DNA of 64,000 nt from contig NZ_JAOEFX010000004.1 in the NCBI RefSeq assembly GCF_025421775.1, forward strand, positions 62,001-126,000, read 5' to 3'. A program made the position numbers and the translations under genes. Origin of the DNA: Paenarthrobacter aurescens (GTDB lineage Bacteria; Actinomycetota; Actinomycetes; Actinomycetales; Micrococcaceae). Shown here in pieces: positions 10,039-18,142 of the stretch; position 1 is the first letter of the stretch, and every line of letters starts with the position of its first letter. The notes below the pieces were generated by a model, which was not told the origin of the DNA, did no database searches, and saw only the letters and a program-made list of their open reading frames with translations.

Positions 10039-10080
10039 GCGAATAAGGACGCGAATAAGGACGCGAATAAGGACGCGAAG
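10039..10080 (+). repeat. 12-bp tandem repeat, three copies plus a partial
   Basis: GCGAATAAGGAC is repeated exactly three times from 10039 to 10074, followed by GCGAAG. It lies 50 bases right of the last parS. The 12-base period resembles slippage tracts or an iteron-like array, but no binding protein can be named. Confidence 0.85.
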
Positions 10081-10541
10081 CACGGGTGAACCCTAGTTCG
10101 GGCTGCGCGGGAGGCTTGCCCTTGAATAACGGGGGCAAGAAACGGACCCCGGAATACGGACGTGACGCAGAAGGCGCCAGGAACACATCAACTGGGGCTC
10201 GAAAGAATGAACTCGACACCGGCGACTATCCAGCGGCCACAGATTGAGCAGAGCATCCCTGTGACTCTGTTGGGAACGCTCCCTGGGCCAGCTAAGAGCA
10301 CCTCCGTCATGCTCGTCAGGCAAGAGCGCCTCAAGCCAGTGCAATAGCTGGCGAAACCCGGACGCAGGTGAGTGAGCCAACCGACCCTAAGCCAACCCAT
10401 TCATGGGCAGACTGAGGAAAACTTGGCCTACCCCAGGTAGGGAGAAGTGAATCGGACAAGACAGCGACTGATCAAGTGCTCCGACGGAATCCAACAGGCA
10501 TAAACGAACGTATTCGGTTCAATAGCCCACACGACATAAGA

Positions 10542-10585
10542 AAGCCGGCGGTTCATCCTCCCTCAGGAGCAGCAACCGCCGGCTT
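10542..10585 (-). terminator. Terminator after trxA
   Basis: A perfect 12-bp stem (AAGCCGGCGGTT / AACCGCCGGCTT) with a 20-base loop lies 27 bases beyond the trxA stop. On the minus strand it is followed by TCTTATG, a weak T tract. Confidence 0.75.
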
Positions 10586-10612
10586 CGACAAAATTAGGAT
10601 CAGGAATTGAAC

Positions 10613-10939
10613 CTAGGACAGGACGTCCGCGAATTCCTTCTCAAAGAACTGCTTCGGCTTGGCGCCGATCACGGTGCTCTTAACTTCTCCCCCGCTGAAC
10701 AGGTACACGGCCGGAATGGACGTGATGCCGTACTCGGCTGCGATGGCGGGGTTGTCGTCGACGTTAAGCTTCACGACGTCAACCTTCTCGCTGTATTCAA
10801 CGGAGATCTCGTCGAGGATGGGGCCGAGCTTGCGGCAGGGGCCGCACCACTCTGCCCAGAAGTCCACGATGACCGGCTTCTCGGAAGCCAGGACATCCGT
10901 GCTGAAGCTTGCGTCAGTTACGTCTTTTGCGTTGCTCAT
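10613..10939 (-). CDS. trxA: Thioredoxin
   Basis: A 108-residue disulfide reductase recycled by the thioredoxin reductase encoded just upstream. The WCGPC active site is in FWAEWCGPCRKLGPILDE, and the cis-proline loop appears in ITSIPAVYLFSGGE. It starts at the ATG at 10939 behind GAAGGGAAAAG. An open frame continues further upstream but only through trxB antisense-phase sequence without thioredoxin character. It lies 34 bases after trxB and is the last gene of the minus-strand block. Length and motifs are normal for the family. Confidence 0.97.
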   Translation of the reverse strand: MSNAKDVTDASFSTDVLASEKPVIVDFWAEWCGPCRKLGPILDEISVEYSEKVDVVKLNVDDNPAIAAEYGITSIPAVYLFSGGEVKSTVIGAKPKQFFEKEFADVLS

Positions 10940-10973
10940 AACTTTTCCCTTCGTATGGTTGCTTGGATGCAGC

Positions 10974-11930
10974 TTAGGAGTGCAAGTCTGCGAGGTAGTG
11001 CTCAACATCGAGGGCAGCCACACAACCGGAGCCCGAAGCCGTGATGGCCTGGCGGTACGTGGGGTCGATGACGTCGCCCGCGGCGAAGACACCCTTGATG
11101 TTGGTCCGGGAGCTACGTCCCTCCACGGCGATGGTTCCCTCAGGGGTGAGGTCAACCTTGCCCTTGACGAGATCCGTGCGGGGGTCGTTGCCGATGGCCA
11201 CGAAGACACCAGTGACGGCGAGTTCGGACTCGGTGCCGTCCACCAGGTTCTTGAGTTTGAGGCCAGTGACCTTGTCGCCACCGAGAACGTCTTCAACGGC
11301 TGTGTTCCAGACGAAGTTGATCTTCTCGTGCGCCTGGGCACGGTCGCCCATGATCTTGGAAGCCTTGAGGGTATCGCGGCGATGGACAACCGTAACGGAC
11401 TTCGCAAACTTGGTCAGGAACAGTGCTTCCTCCATGGCGGAGTCGCCACCGCCGATGACCGCGATGTCCTGGTCCTTGAAGAAGAAACCGTCGCAGGTTG
11501 CACACCAGCTAACGCCGTGGCCTGAGAGGCGCTTTTCGTTGGCCAAGCCGAGCTCCCGGTAGGCGGAACCCGTGGACAGGATGATGGCCTTCGCCTGGAA
11601 GGTCTCCCCCGTTCCGATGGTCACGGTCTTGATGTCGCCGTCGAGGTCCAGTTCGGTGACATCCTCGAACTGGATCTCGGTGCCGAAACGTGCGGCCTGC
11701 TTCTCAAAGTTTTCCATGAGGTCCGGGCCCATGATGCCGTCCGGGAAACCCGGGTAGTTCTCCACATCCGTGGTGTTCATGAGTTCGCCACCAGCGGTGA
11801 CGGAGCCGGCAATGAGCAGAGGCTTCATGTTGGCGCGGGCGGTGTAAACAGCGGCTGTGTAGCCGGCGGGGCCTGAACCTACGATGATGACGTCACGCAC
11901 CTGCGATGCGCTGTTTTCTGCAATGCTCAC
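10974..11930 (-). CDS. trxB: Thioredoxin-disulfide reductase
   Basis: An NADPH- and FAD-dependent homodimer that reduces thioredoxin. The FAD-binding VIIVGSGPAGYTAAVYTARA lies at about residues 14-33. The redox-active CATC is in SWCATCDGFFF, the NADPH-binding fold in IAVIGGGDSAMEEALFL, and the second FAD motif in GVFAAGDVIDPTYRQAITA. The start is a GTG at 11930, preceded by AAGGAAGAGG. At 318 residues it has standard length. Placement next to trxA and downstream of the murJ block matches actinobacterial synteny. Confidence 0.97.
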   Translation of the reverse strand: MSIAENSASQVRDVIIVGSGPAGYTAAVYTARANMKPLLIAGSVTAGGELMNTTDVENYPGFPDGIMGPDLMENFEKQAARFGTEIQFEDVTELDLDGDIKTVTIGTGETFQAKAIILSTGSAYRELGLANEKRLSGHGVSWCATCDGFFFKDQDIAVIGGGDSAMEEALFLTKFAKSVTVVHRRDTLKASKIMGDRAQAHEKINFVWNTAVEDVLGGDKVTGLKLKNLVDGTESELAVTGVFVAIGNDPRTDLVKGKVDLTPEGTIAVEGRSSRTNIKGVFAAGDVIDPTYRQAITASGSGCVAALDVEHYLADLHS

Positions 11931-12078
11931 GTGGCGTGAACCTCTTCCTTAGTCGATGCTGCGGCTTTCGGGGCAGCCACCTGACTCAACCCCTGTAATG
12001 CCCCAAATATTCCGTTGGAGTTGGGGACCCTAAAAGCCACCACCATTCAGGGTACCGTCTGGAAGCACGGCAAATCGA

Positions 12079-12111
12079 AGTGGGGACCCCCGATGACCGG
12101 GAGCCCCCACT
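12079..12111 (-). terminator. Hairpin between the murJ-linked gene and trxB
   Basis: AGTGGGG at 12079-12085 pairs with CCCCACT at 12105-12111, with further GC pairing inside. It sits in the 203-base gap 23 bases after the stop of the kinase-like gene. There is no real T run on the minus strand, so it may be an attenuating or stabilising hairpin rather than a full terminator. Confidence 0.45.
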
Positions 12112-12133
12112 GTGCGAAACAGGTAGTTTGGAA

Positions 12134-13795
12134 CTACTGGACCGTCACCTCGGCCAAGCGCAGTCCGTATCCGAACCGGGTCTTCGGTGCTGCCAGTTTG
12201 GGGAGCGCCTTGATGACTACGATGACGTATTGCGTCTGTGTCGGTGCGGCCAACGGAACTGTCAGCTCCGGCGAGGTGAAGCTGTTGGTGCCCACGAGCT
12301 TGGCACCATCCATTGCCGGGCGATCGTTGGTGTAGACGCTAATGCTTCCACCCGATCCACCCAACTGGTTCAGCACAATGGACTTGACCTCTGCCGGTTC
12401 CTTGAGCTTCACAACAAGCGGCATTTCCCCGAACAGCCCACCCCAGTCAGCAGTGGCAAATTCCATGTCCGACCAGTAGCTCGCTGCGTTGCCATCAAAG
12501 GCCCGGGTGAGGTCCTTGTCGTACTCTGCGGCGAAGGGGAAGTCACCCAAGCGAGTGATGCCTGCGATGGCCGGCGGGACAGCAGGGGCTGCGGTCTCCG
12601 TCGGTGTAGGCTCCTGGGTTTCCGTGCTGCTGGACTGCGGAGCGGAGGTGCTCTGGGTAGCTGCCGGCGTACCGCTGGAGAGGAGGCCGCCCAAGTTGGT
12701 GACCGCGAGGACCAGTCCCACAATCAACACGGCCGCGAGCAGGCCGCCGACCAGCCAGCGAAGGGAACGTGGCTCCTTCTCCGGAGCGTCGTCCTCGTAA
12801 ACTTCTTCGTCGTCATAGTCGTTCTGGACAGCGGCCGACGCCGGGAAGCTGGTTGGAGCGCGGTCGTAACCCGGGTCTGAGGTTCCGTGCGCAGCAGCGG
12901 CGCCACCGGACGCGGCGCTTCCGGCAGCAAGGCCGTAGTCCTCGTCTGACCACAGGGATACCTTAGGTTCGGCTTGTTCCCGCGTGGTTGGCTGCTGCGA
13001 ATTGACCGCCTGTGTTGGCGGCTGGGCCGGGGCGGCGGGAGGTGCCGCAGCGGGCTGCGATGTCACGGCTTGGGTGGGTGGCTGCGTCGAAGCGGCAGGG
13101 GATGCTCCCCCGGGTGCAGCACTGGCGGCCCCGGTGCCGGCGGCAGCACCGGCGTCGTGGTTCCTGGAACCGGAATTCTTGAGGGCGGCCAGACCGGCTG
13201 CTCCGGCACCCGCAGCAGCAGCCAGCTTTCCGGCGATGCCGCTCTTGGACGACGACGGGCTCGCGGAAGGCATGGGTGGGACATGCCCTGCCTGGGATCC
13301 GGTGGCGTCCTGCTCGGCGTCGCCCTCGTTCGGGATCGGGTAGCCGTTTTCGTCGTACTGGATGTACTCGGCGTCGTGCTCGTCATCCTCGTACAGGCCG
13401 TCGTACGTTTCGGGCTCGTAGGTGCGTGCCTGGCCGAAGATCTCGCTGCCCAGTGTCTCCGTGAAGAAGGGCTCGATGTACGGCGGGTTGGTGGCAACCA
13501 CCAGATCCAGCAAGTCAGGCGCGGTGCTGTGGTTGGTGATGAGGTACGTGGTGTTGTCGCTGACGCCGAGGTCCAGGATCTGGACATGGCCCGGACGCTC
13601 TCCGGTGGCCACCTCGCGGGCGCTCTGCGCTACCTGCTCAGCGTTTCCGGGACCGGCCACAAGGATGCTCACGGGACGGTTGAGGACCTGGTCCACGCCG
13701 TCGAGCACCTGATCTTGGTCATGCGAGGTCAACACATTGGCCGTGACCTTGTAGCGGCCGCCAAGTACTGATCCGACGTCGATCGGGTGGGACAC
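12134..13795 (-). CDS. MurJ-linked kinase-like membrane protein with discoidin-like C-terminus
   Basis: A 553-residue bitopic protein. Residues 1-100 resemble the start of a Ser/Thr kinase fold (VGSVLGGRYKVTANVLT, then NRPVSILVAG), but I see no HRD or DFG motif, so it should be a pseudokinase remnant. Residues 130-340 are acidic, then Ala/Pro/Gln-rich linker. One membrane segment lies at about 345-368 (LVGGLLAAVLIVGLVLAVTN). The outer part (about 410-553) resembles an F5/8 or galactose-binding fold (AFDGNAASYWSDMEF, later FGYGLRLAEVTVQ). Mycobacterial MviN carries a pseudokinase, one membrane segment and an outer domain fused behind the MurJ flippase. Here these parts form their own gene 141 bases after murJ. 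A role in controlling lipid II export is inferred. Confidence 0.75.
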   Translation of the reverse strand: MSHPIDVGSVLGGRYKVTANVLTSHDQDQVLDGVDQVLNRPVSILVAGPGNAEQVAQSAREVATGERPGHVQILDLGVSDNTTYLITNHSTAPDLLDLVVATNPPYIEPFFTETLGSEIFGQARTYEPETYDGLYEDDEHDAEYIQYDENGYPIPNEGDAEQDATGSQAGHVPPMPSASPSSSKSGIAGKLAAAAGAGAAGLAALKNSGSRNHDAGAAAGTGAASAAPGGASPAASTQPPTQAVTSQPAAAPPAAPAQPPTQAVNSQQPTTREQAEPKVSLWSDEDYGLAAGSAASGGAAAAHGTSDPGYDRAPTSFPASAAVQNDYDDEEVYEDDAPEKEPRSLRWLVGGLLAAVLIVGLVLAVTNLGGLLSSGTPAATQSTSAPQSSSTETQEPTPTETAAPAVPPAIAGITRLGDFPFAAEYDKDLTRAFDGNAASYWSDMEFATADWGGLFGEMPLVVKLKEPAEVKSIVLNQLGGSGGSISVYTNDRPAMDGAKLVGTNSFTSPELTVPLAAPTQTQYVIVVIKALPKLAAPKTRFGYGLRLAEVTVQ

Positions 13796-13936
13796 GTGTT
13801 CCTCCTAGGCTGTCCGGGAGCTGCGGGTCCTGCACGCGGCCGGCCCGGCGAGCCGGTTCAACCGCTTTTGCAACTACCTATATTCATTTTCTAGCCTAGC
13901 CGATTGATGCCCGCCGCCCATGTTGGCGGCACCGGC

Positions 13937-15946
13937 TCACTTCCTGCGGTTTCCACGGGTGGGGAAGTACGGATTCTGTCCGGCATCCCCTTGGTAGGTA
14001 CGCCGACCCGGCAACGGGACCTGCGGCCGGAACTTGCCGCCACGGGCCGTGCTGGGTTCGTCTTCCTCGGGCAGGTAGGTCTTTGGGGCGTCCGGGCCGG
14101 GCTCGGAAGCTGCCTGCCGCCGCTCCACGGCTGGGCCGGCCCGGTAGGAGGCGGCGTCGAACTCGCCCGAGATGCGCGGAATCAAACCGGTATCGTCCGA
14201 GACCGTGGCGCGTGCCGCCGTCGTGGGTTCCGAAACTGCACCTGTAGCCGGCGCGGGAACACCGCGTCCAAAACGCCCCATGAGCGGGCGCAGGAGGTCG
14301 CGGAGTTCGGTGACATGGAAGACGCGGAGCAGGACAAGGTAGGCCAGCAGCATGACGGGCCCGACGACGACCACCGTCACCAAGGCGGCCGGGCGGCTGC
14401 TCCACGCGAAACCGTCGGCCCGGTAACTGCCCAAAAGCCACAAGGCGCCCGCGCCAGCGATCGCTGCACCCAGCCCGGCGTAACCCATGCGGATGTAGGA
14501 ATTCGCGATACGCGGTCCGTCGAGGTGGCCGAGCAAACGGCGCAGGAATACCACGCTGATCACCACGGACAGGATGTTGCCCAGTGTGTAGAGAATGGCG
14601 ATCGCGTAGATGATCTGGCCGACGGGGAGGAACTGGATGAAGAACGCACCCACCACGTAGATGACTGCCAGCCACAGCTGGACATACAGGGGCGTGCGGG
14701 CGTCCTCGTTGGCGTAGAACACGCGCGACATCATGAAGTTGGCGCTGAGGAAGGGGGTGCTGAGGGCAAGGATGGTGAGCGTTTGGGCGAGCATGACGCC
14801 GTCCTGCTTGTCGCCACCGGAGAAGAACATGCCCAGCGGCCCGGCCAAAGCGAACAGGGCCAAGGCTCCGAAGACAGTGGCCACGGCCATGGTGCGCAGG
14901 CCGTGGGACAGGGCATCGCGGAGCTCGGCCTTGTTGCCGTCCTGCGACGCCCGGGTCATGCGGTTAAAGAGGACGGTAGCCAAGGACAACGCGATGATCG
15001 AGTGTGGCAGCAGGTAGAGCTGGCTCGCCACTTCCAGGACGGCGTTACCGGGCAGGACCGCAGCTGCGGCTGTGTCCCCCGCGTTGTCCAACCGGAGGCG
15101 TTCAGCACCGGGAATGGTGGCGATCCTCATGACGTAAAGAAACGCCAATTGCCCGACGGCGGCCGTCGCCAAAGTCCACACGCTCAGCTTGGCGGCCTGG
15201 CCCAGTCCAACCCCACGCCAGCCGAAGCGCGGACGAAGGCCGAGGCGAAGGCGGAAGACAGGGACGAGCAGGATGGCTGTCTGGGCGATCACGCCGAAGG
15301 TAGAGAACCCGGCGATCAGGAACGTTTGGGTGGGCCCCCAATTGTCTACGGTGTGCGGGTTGGTGATGTTGGCGCCCAGGATCCAGATGAACATACCCAG
15401 GCCGGCGATGGCCACAAGGTTGTTCAGGATGGGCGCCCACATGGCCGGGCCGAACGCGCCGTGGGCGTTCAGCACCTGGGTGAGCATGGCGTAGAGACCG
15501 TAGAAGAAGATCTGCGGGAGGCACCAGAAAGCGAACGTTACTGCCAGGGCCTTTTGTTGTTCCGAGTACCCCTGCGTGGTGAGGTCGATGACCAGGGGCG
15601 CCGCAAGTGTCACCAACGCCGTCAATGCCAGCAGCACCAGCACAGCCAGGGTCAGCAGGCGGCTGATGTAGTCCGCACCGCGGTCCGGCGCCTTGCTGGC
15701 CTTGATGATCTGCGGGACAAGCACAGCGTTGAACACGCCACCGGCCACCAGCAGGAAGATCAGGTTGGGCAGGTTGTTCGCGTTAATAAACGTGTCATTG
15801 ACCGTGGAACCCAGGCCGAGGGCGGCACCAAGCATCCAGGTTTTGGCGAAGCCAAGGAAACGGGAAACAAGCGTTCCTGCGGCCATGATGGCGCTGGAAC
15901 GTGCTTCTCCGGATTGAACGGACTCGGTGGTTTTGGCTTCAGACAT
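13937..15946 (-). CDS. murJ: MurJ/MviN lipid II flippase
   Basis: Moves lipid II across the membrane for peptidoglycan synthesis. The 669-residue protein has the MOP-fold start (SSAIMAAGTLVSRFLGFAKT, then NDTFINANNLPNLIFLLVAGG) and about 14 hydrophobic segments to roughly residue 540. A hydrophilic Pro/Thr/Ala-rich tail of about 120 residues follows and ends in GNRRK. The tail replaces the pseudokinase domain that is fused in mycobacterial MviN; that domain is encoded by the next gene. The ATG at 15946 lies 26 bases after the NUDIX stop, so the two are probably cotranscribed. Confidence 0.94.
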   Translation of the reverse strand: MSEAKTTESVQSGEARSSAIMAAGTLVSRFLGFAKTWMLGAALGLGSTVNDTFINANNLPNLIFLLVAGGVFNAVLVPQIIKASKAPDRGADYISRLLTLAVLVLLALTALVTLAAPLVIDLTTQGYSEQQKALAVTFAFWCLPQIFFYGLYAMLTQVLNAHGAFGPAMWAPILNNLVAIAGLGMFIWILGANITNPHTVDNWGPTQTFLIAGFSTFGVIAQTAILLVPVFRLRLGLRPRFGWRGVGLGQAAKLSVWTLATAAVGQLAFLYVMRIATIPGAERLRLDNAGDTAAAAVLPGNAVLEVASQLYLLPHSIIALSLATVLFNRMTRASQDGNKAELRDALSHGLRTMAVATVFGALALFALAGPLGMFFSGGDKQDGVMLAQTLTILALSTPFLSANFMMSRVFYANEDARTPLYVQLWLAVIYVVGAFFIQFLPVGQIIYAIAILYTLGNILSVVISVVFLRRLLGHLDGPRIANSYIRMGYAGLGAAIAGAGALWLLGSYRADGFAWSSRPAALVTVVVVGPVMLLAYLVLLRVFHVTELRDLLRPLMGRFGRGVPAPATGAVSEPTTAARATVSDDTGLIPRISGEFDAASYRAGPAVERRQAASEPGPDAPKTYLPEEDEPSTARGGKFRPQVPLPGRRTYQGDAGQNPYFPTRGNRRK

Positions 15947-15972
15947 CGCCTTTATCGTCCCATGTACCCGGG

Positions 15973-16524
15973 TCAGAGGTGTTCGGGCAGCACTTCCCGT
16001 GCCAGGTCGGCGATGCGGCGTTCATTGGGGAAAGACAATTTGCGGGCGAGTTCCTGAATGGGAACCCACGCGGCGTCCACGGCTTCCTGATCGGGATCGT
16101 TCTCGATGGTCAGCTCACCGCCGGTTGCCTGGAGCAGGAAGTGATGCACGGTTTTGTGGACGCGGTGGCCGCTCACAGTGAACCAGTAGTCGATGCTGCC
16201 CAGGGGCGCCAGAATGCTGCCTTCGATGCCGGTTTCCTCGGCGATTTCGCGGACAGCAGCTTCTTCGTTGTTCTCGCGGCCTTCCGGGTGGCCCTTCGGC
16301 AGGCACCACTCAAGCCGGCCACCCCTGTTAAGGCGGGCGATGATCGCAACCCGGAGTTCGCCGTCGGACGTGTCTACTACGACGCCGCCCGCAGAGACTT
16401 CCTCCACAGTGGGAAGAGAGGCCTGGACCGGGTGCTGCTGGGCTGGCGCGACGTGCGCACCGATTGCCGACGGCAACGGTGCGTTTGTCCTCCTGCCAGG
16501 AGCGCTCGGGATCGGGTTGGCCAT
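15973..16524 (-). CDS. NUDIX hydrolase
   Basis: Hydrolyses a nucleoside diphosphate linked to another group; the substrate cannot be told from sequence. The NUDIX box is complete: GHPEGRENNEEAAVREIAEE followed by TGI, matching G-x5-E-x7-REUxEExGU. The domain begins near EEVSAGGVVV and ends before the Pro-poor C-terminus. I chose the ATG at 16524 (MANPIPSAPGRR). The frame stays open to an ATG at 16578, but the extra 18 residues look non-conserved. It is divergent from cca and upstream of murJ, as in mycobacteria, where a NUDIX gene also lies between the cca/pcnA and mviN genes. Confidence 0.88.
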   Translation of the reverse strand: MANPIPSAPGRRTNAPLPSAIGAHVAPAQQHPVQASLPTVEEVSAGGVVVDTSDGELRVAIIARLNRGGRLEWCLPKGHPEGRENNEEAAVREIAEETGIEGSILAPLGSIDYWFTVSGHRVHKTVHHFLLQATGGELTIENDPDQEAVDAAWVPIQELARKLSFPNERRIADLAREVLPEHL

Positions 16525-16672
16525 GAGGTCCACTCTAACGACTCTTGCCCCGGAGTGATGACCGGGACATGGCCACAAGATGGACTGCAGGAGATGGTCC
16601 GCGGACGCATGCCTGATTTCGCATGGAACAGTGGCCCACTGCTGCGTAAAAATCTGCCAAGCTTAAGGAACT

Positions 16673-18142
16673 ATGGCGCACGTATTGGACAGCTCTTCAG
16701 TTAACTTCACCATCGATCCGGTGGTGCTCGATCTCGGGCAGCGCTTTGTCGATGCCGGCTATGAGCTGTCCTTGGTGGGTGGACCCGTGCGCGACCTCTT
16801 CCTGGGGAGGACATCCCCGGACCTGGACTTCACCACCGACGCCACCCCGGACCAGACCATCGCCGTCATCAAGAAGTGGGCGGACAACTTCTGGGAAATC
16901 GGCCGCGCCTTCGGCACCATCGGGATGAAGAAGAGCGGCTTCCAGATCGAAATCACCACGTACCGCGCCGAGGCCTACGACCCCGATTCGCGCAAGCCCG
17001 TGGTGGCGTTCGGCAACTCCCTGACGGACGATCTCCTCCGCCGCGACTTCACCATCAATGCCATGGCGCTGCGGCTGCCAAGCCTGGAACTTGTGGACCC
17101 CTTTGGCGGCGTCCGCGACCTCCACGCCTCCGAGCTCGCCACGCCAGGCGCTCCAGAGGCGTCCTTCTCCGACGATCCCCTGCGCATGATGCGCGCGGCG
17201 CGTTTCGCGTCGCAGCTCGGCGTGTCGGTTCACGACGACGTCCGGCTGGCCATGTCCCAAATGGCGGATCGCATCAAGATCATTTCCGCCGAGCGCGTCC
17301 GGGAAGAGCTGGTCAAGCTTATTAACGGAGCGCACCCCCGCGTGGGCATCGATCTCATGGTGGATACAGGGCTTGCCGAGTTCGTGCTCCCCGAGGTCTC
17401 CGCCCTGCGCCTTGAGGCTGATGAGCATCACCGCCACAAGGACGTGTACCAGCACTCGCTGCAGGTACTTGAGCAGGCCGCTGCCCTGGAAACAGGCCCT
17501 GACGGCCCGGTGCCCGGCCCCGACTTTGTGCTGAGGTTCGCTGCGTTGATGCACGACGTCGGCAAGCCGGCTACGCGACGTTTTGAACCGGGCGGCGCGG
17601 TGAGCTTCCGCCACCACGACGTTGTGGGGTCGAAGCTGACAGCGAAGCGGATGAAGGCGTTGCGTTTCGACAACGACTCGATCAAAGCCGTCTCGCGTCT
17701 GGTTGAACTGCACATGCGCTTCTACGGCTACGGAGATGCCGGCTGGAGCGATTCCGCGGTCCGCCGCTATGTGACCGACGCCGGTCCCCTGCTTGAACGC
17801 CTGCACCGGCTGACCCGGTCCGACGTCACCACGCGTAACCAGCGCAAGGCCGACCGCCTGTCCTTCGCCTACGATGACCTTGAGCAACGCATCTCGGCTC
17901 TTCTGGAACAGGAATCCTTGGCGGCTGTCCGGCCTGACCTGGATGGAGCGCAGATCATGGCGCTCCTGGGACTCAAGCCTGGCCCAGTGGTGGGGAAGGC
18001 TTACAAGTTCCTTCTGGAAGAGCGGATGGAACACGGACCACTTTCCCCTGAGGAAGCCGAGCAGAAACTCTTGGCCTGGTGGGAAGAGCAACCCGAGTCC
18101 GCCGTCGTCGAGCCTGTGACCGAAACTGAGGAGCCTTCATGA
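16673..18142 (+). CDS. cca: CCA tRNA nucleotidyltransferase
   Basis: Adds or repairs the 3' CCA of tRNAs. The class II nucleotidyltransferase head is clear: LVGGPVRDLFLGR, the DLDFTTDA metal-binding aspartates, and RRDFTINAMALRL. An HD domain follows with FAALMHDVGKPATR. Length is 489 residues, typical for actinobacteria, where the gene is often named pcnA. The tRNA-Leu at 61023-61105 lacks an encoded CCA, so this activity is needed here. The stop overlaps the start of the next gene by 4 bases. Confidence 0.94.
   Translation: MAHVLDSSSVNFTIDPVVLDLGQRFVDAGYELSLVGGPVRDLFLGRTSPDLDFTTDATPDQTIAVIKKWADNFWEIGRAFGTIGMKKSGFQIEITTYRAEAYDPDSRKPVVAFGNSLTDDLLRRDFTINAMALRLPSLELVDPFGGVRDLHASELATPGAPEASFSDDPLRMMRAARFASQLGVSVHDDVRLAMSQMADRIKIISAERVREELVKLINGAHPRVGIDLMVDTGLAEFVLPEVSALRLEADEHHRHKDVYQHSLQVLEQAAALETGPDGPVPGPDFVLRFAALMHDVGKPATRRFEPGGAVSFRHHDVVGSKLTAKRMKALRFDNDSIKAVSRLVELHMRFYGYGDAGWSDSAVRRYVTDAGPLLERLHRLTRSDVTTRNQRKADRLSFAYDDLEQRISALLEQESLAAVRPDLDGAQIMALLGLKPGPVVGKAYKFLLEERMEHGPLSPEEAEQKLLAWWEEQPESAVVEPVTETEEPS

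Larger units (their letters stand above)
4755..10541. other. 5.8-kb gene-free parS-rich region
   Basis: Between the parB and trxA terminators I find no frame with a recognisable domain, a good ribosome-binding site and actinobacterial codon usage. The open frames present are short, overlap on both strands and run through parS copies; the longest is 268 codons on the minus strand at 5753-6559. Base composition looks lower in GC than the flanking genes. The region holds eight perfect parS palindromes, one parS with a single mismatch, two groups of DnaA-box-like 9-mers, an AT-richer stretch near 7428-7468 and several short tandem repeats. In mycobacteria and related genomes this interval usually carries cwlM or another amidase gene, which I do not see here. 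Confidence 0.8.

Noticed and set aside
4755..10541. A prophage, insertion sequence or CRISPR array in the gene-free region
   Set aside because: There is no transposase or integrase fragment, no terminal inverted repeats and no regularly spaced repeats. The repeated element is the parS palindrome, spaced irregularly.
10613..11407. A 264-codon version of trxA
   Set aside because: The upstream 156 codons are trxB sequence read in the wrong phase. The thioredoxin domain begins at the ATG at 10939 with a ribosome-binding site.
12079..12111. An actinobacterial 6C small RNA at the C-rich hairpin before trxB
   Set aside because: Only one short hairpin is present and its C tracts are in stems. The 6C RNA has two hairpins with six or more C in the loops.
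13790..13800. The GACACGTGTTC sequence at the start of the kinase-like gene as another parS
   Set aside because: It shares only the CACGTG centre with parS; both outer arms differ.
13904..16057. A 717-codon open frame antisense to murJ
   Set aside because: It is the typical antisense frame of a GC-rich gene with strong third-position bias. Its product is rich in Gly, Glu, Gln, Asp and His with no fold, while the murJ frame has clear motifs.
16697..18091. A 464-codon open frame antisense to cca
   Set aside because: It mirrors the cca codon pattern, has no motif and lies fully inside a well-supported gene.
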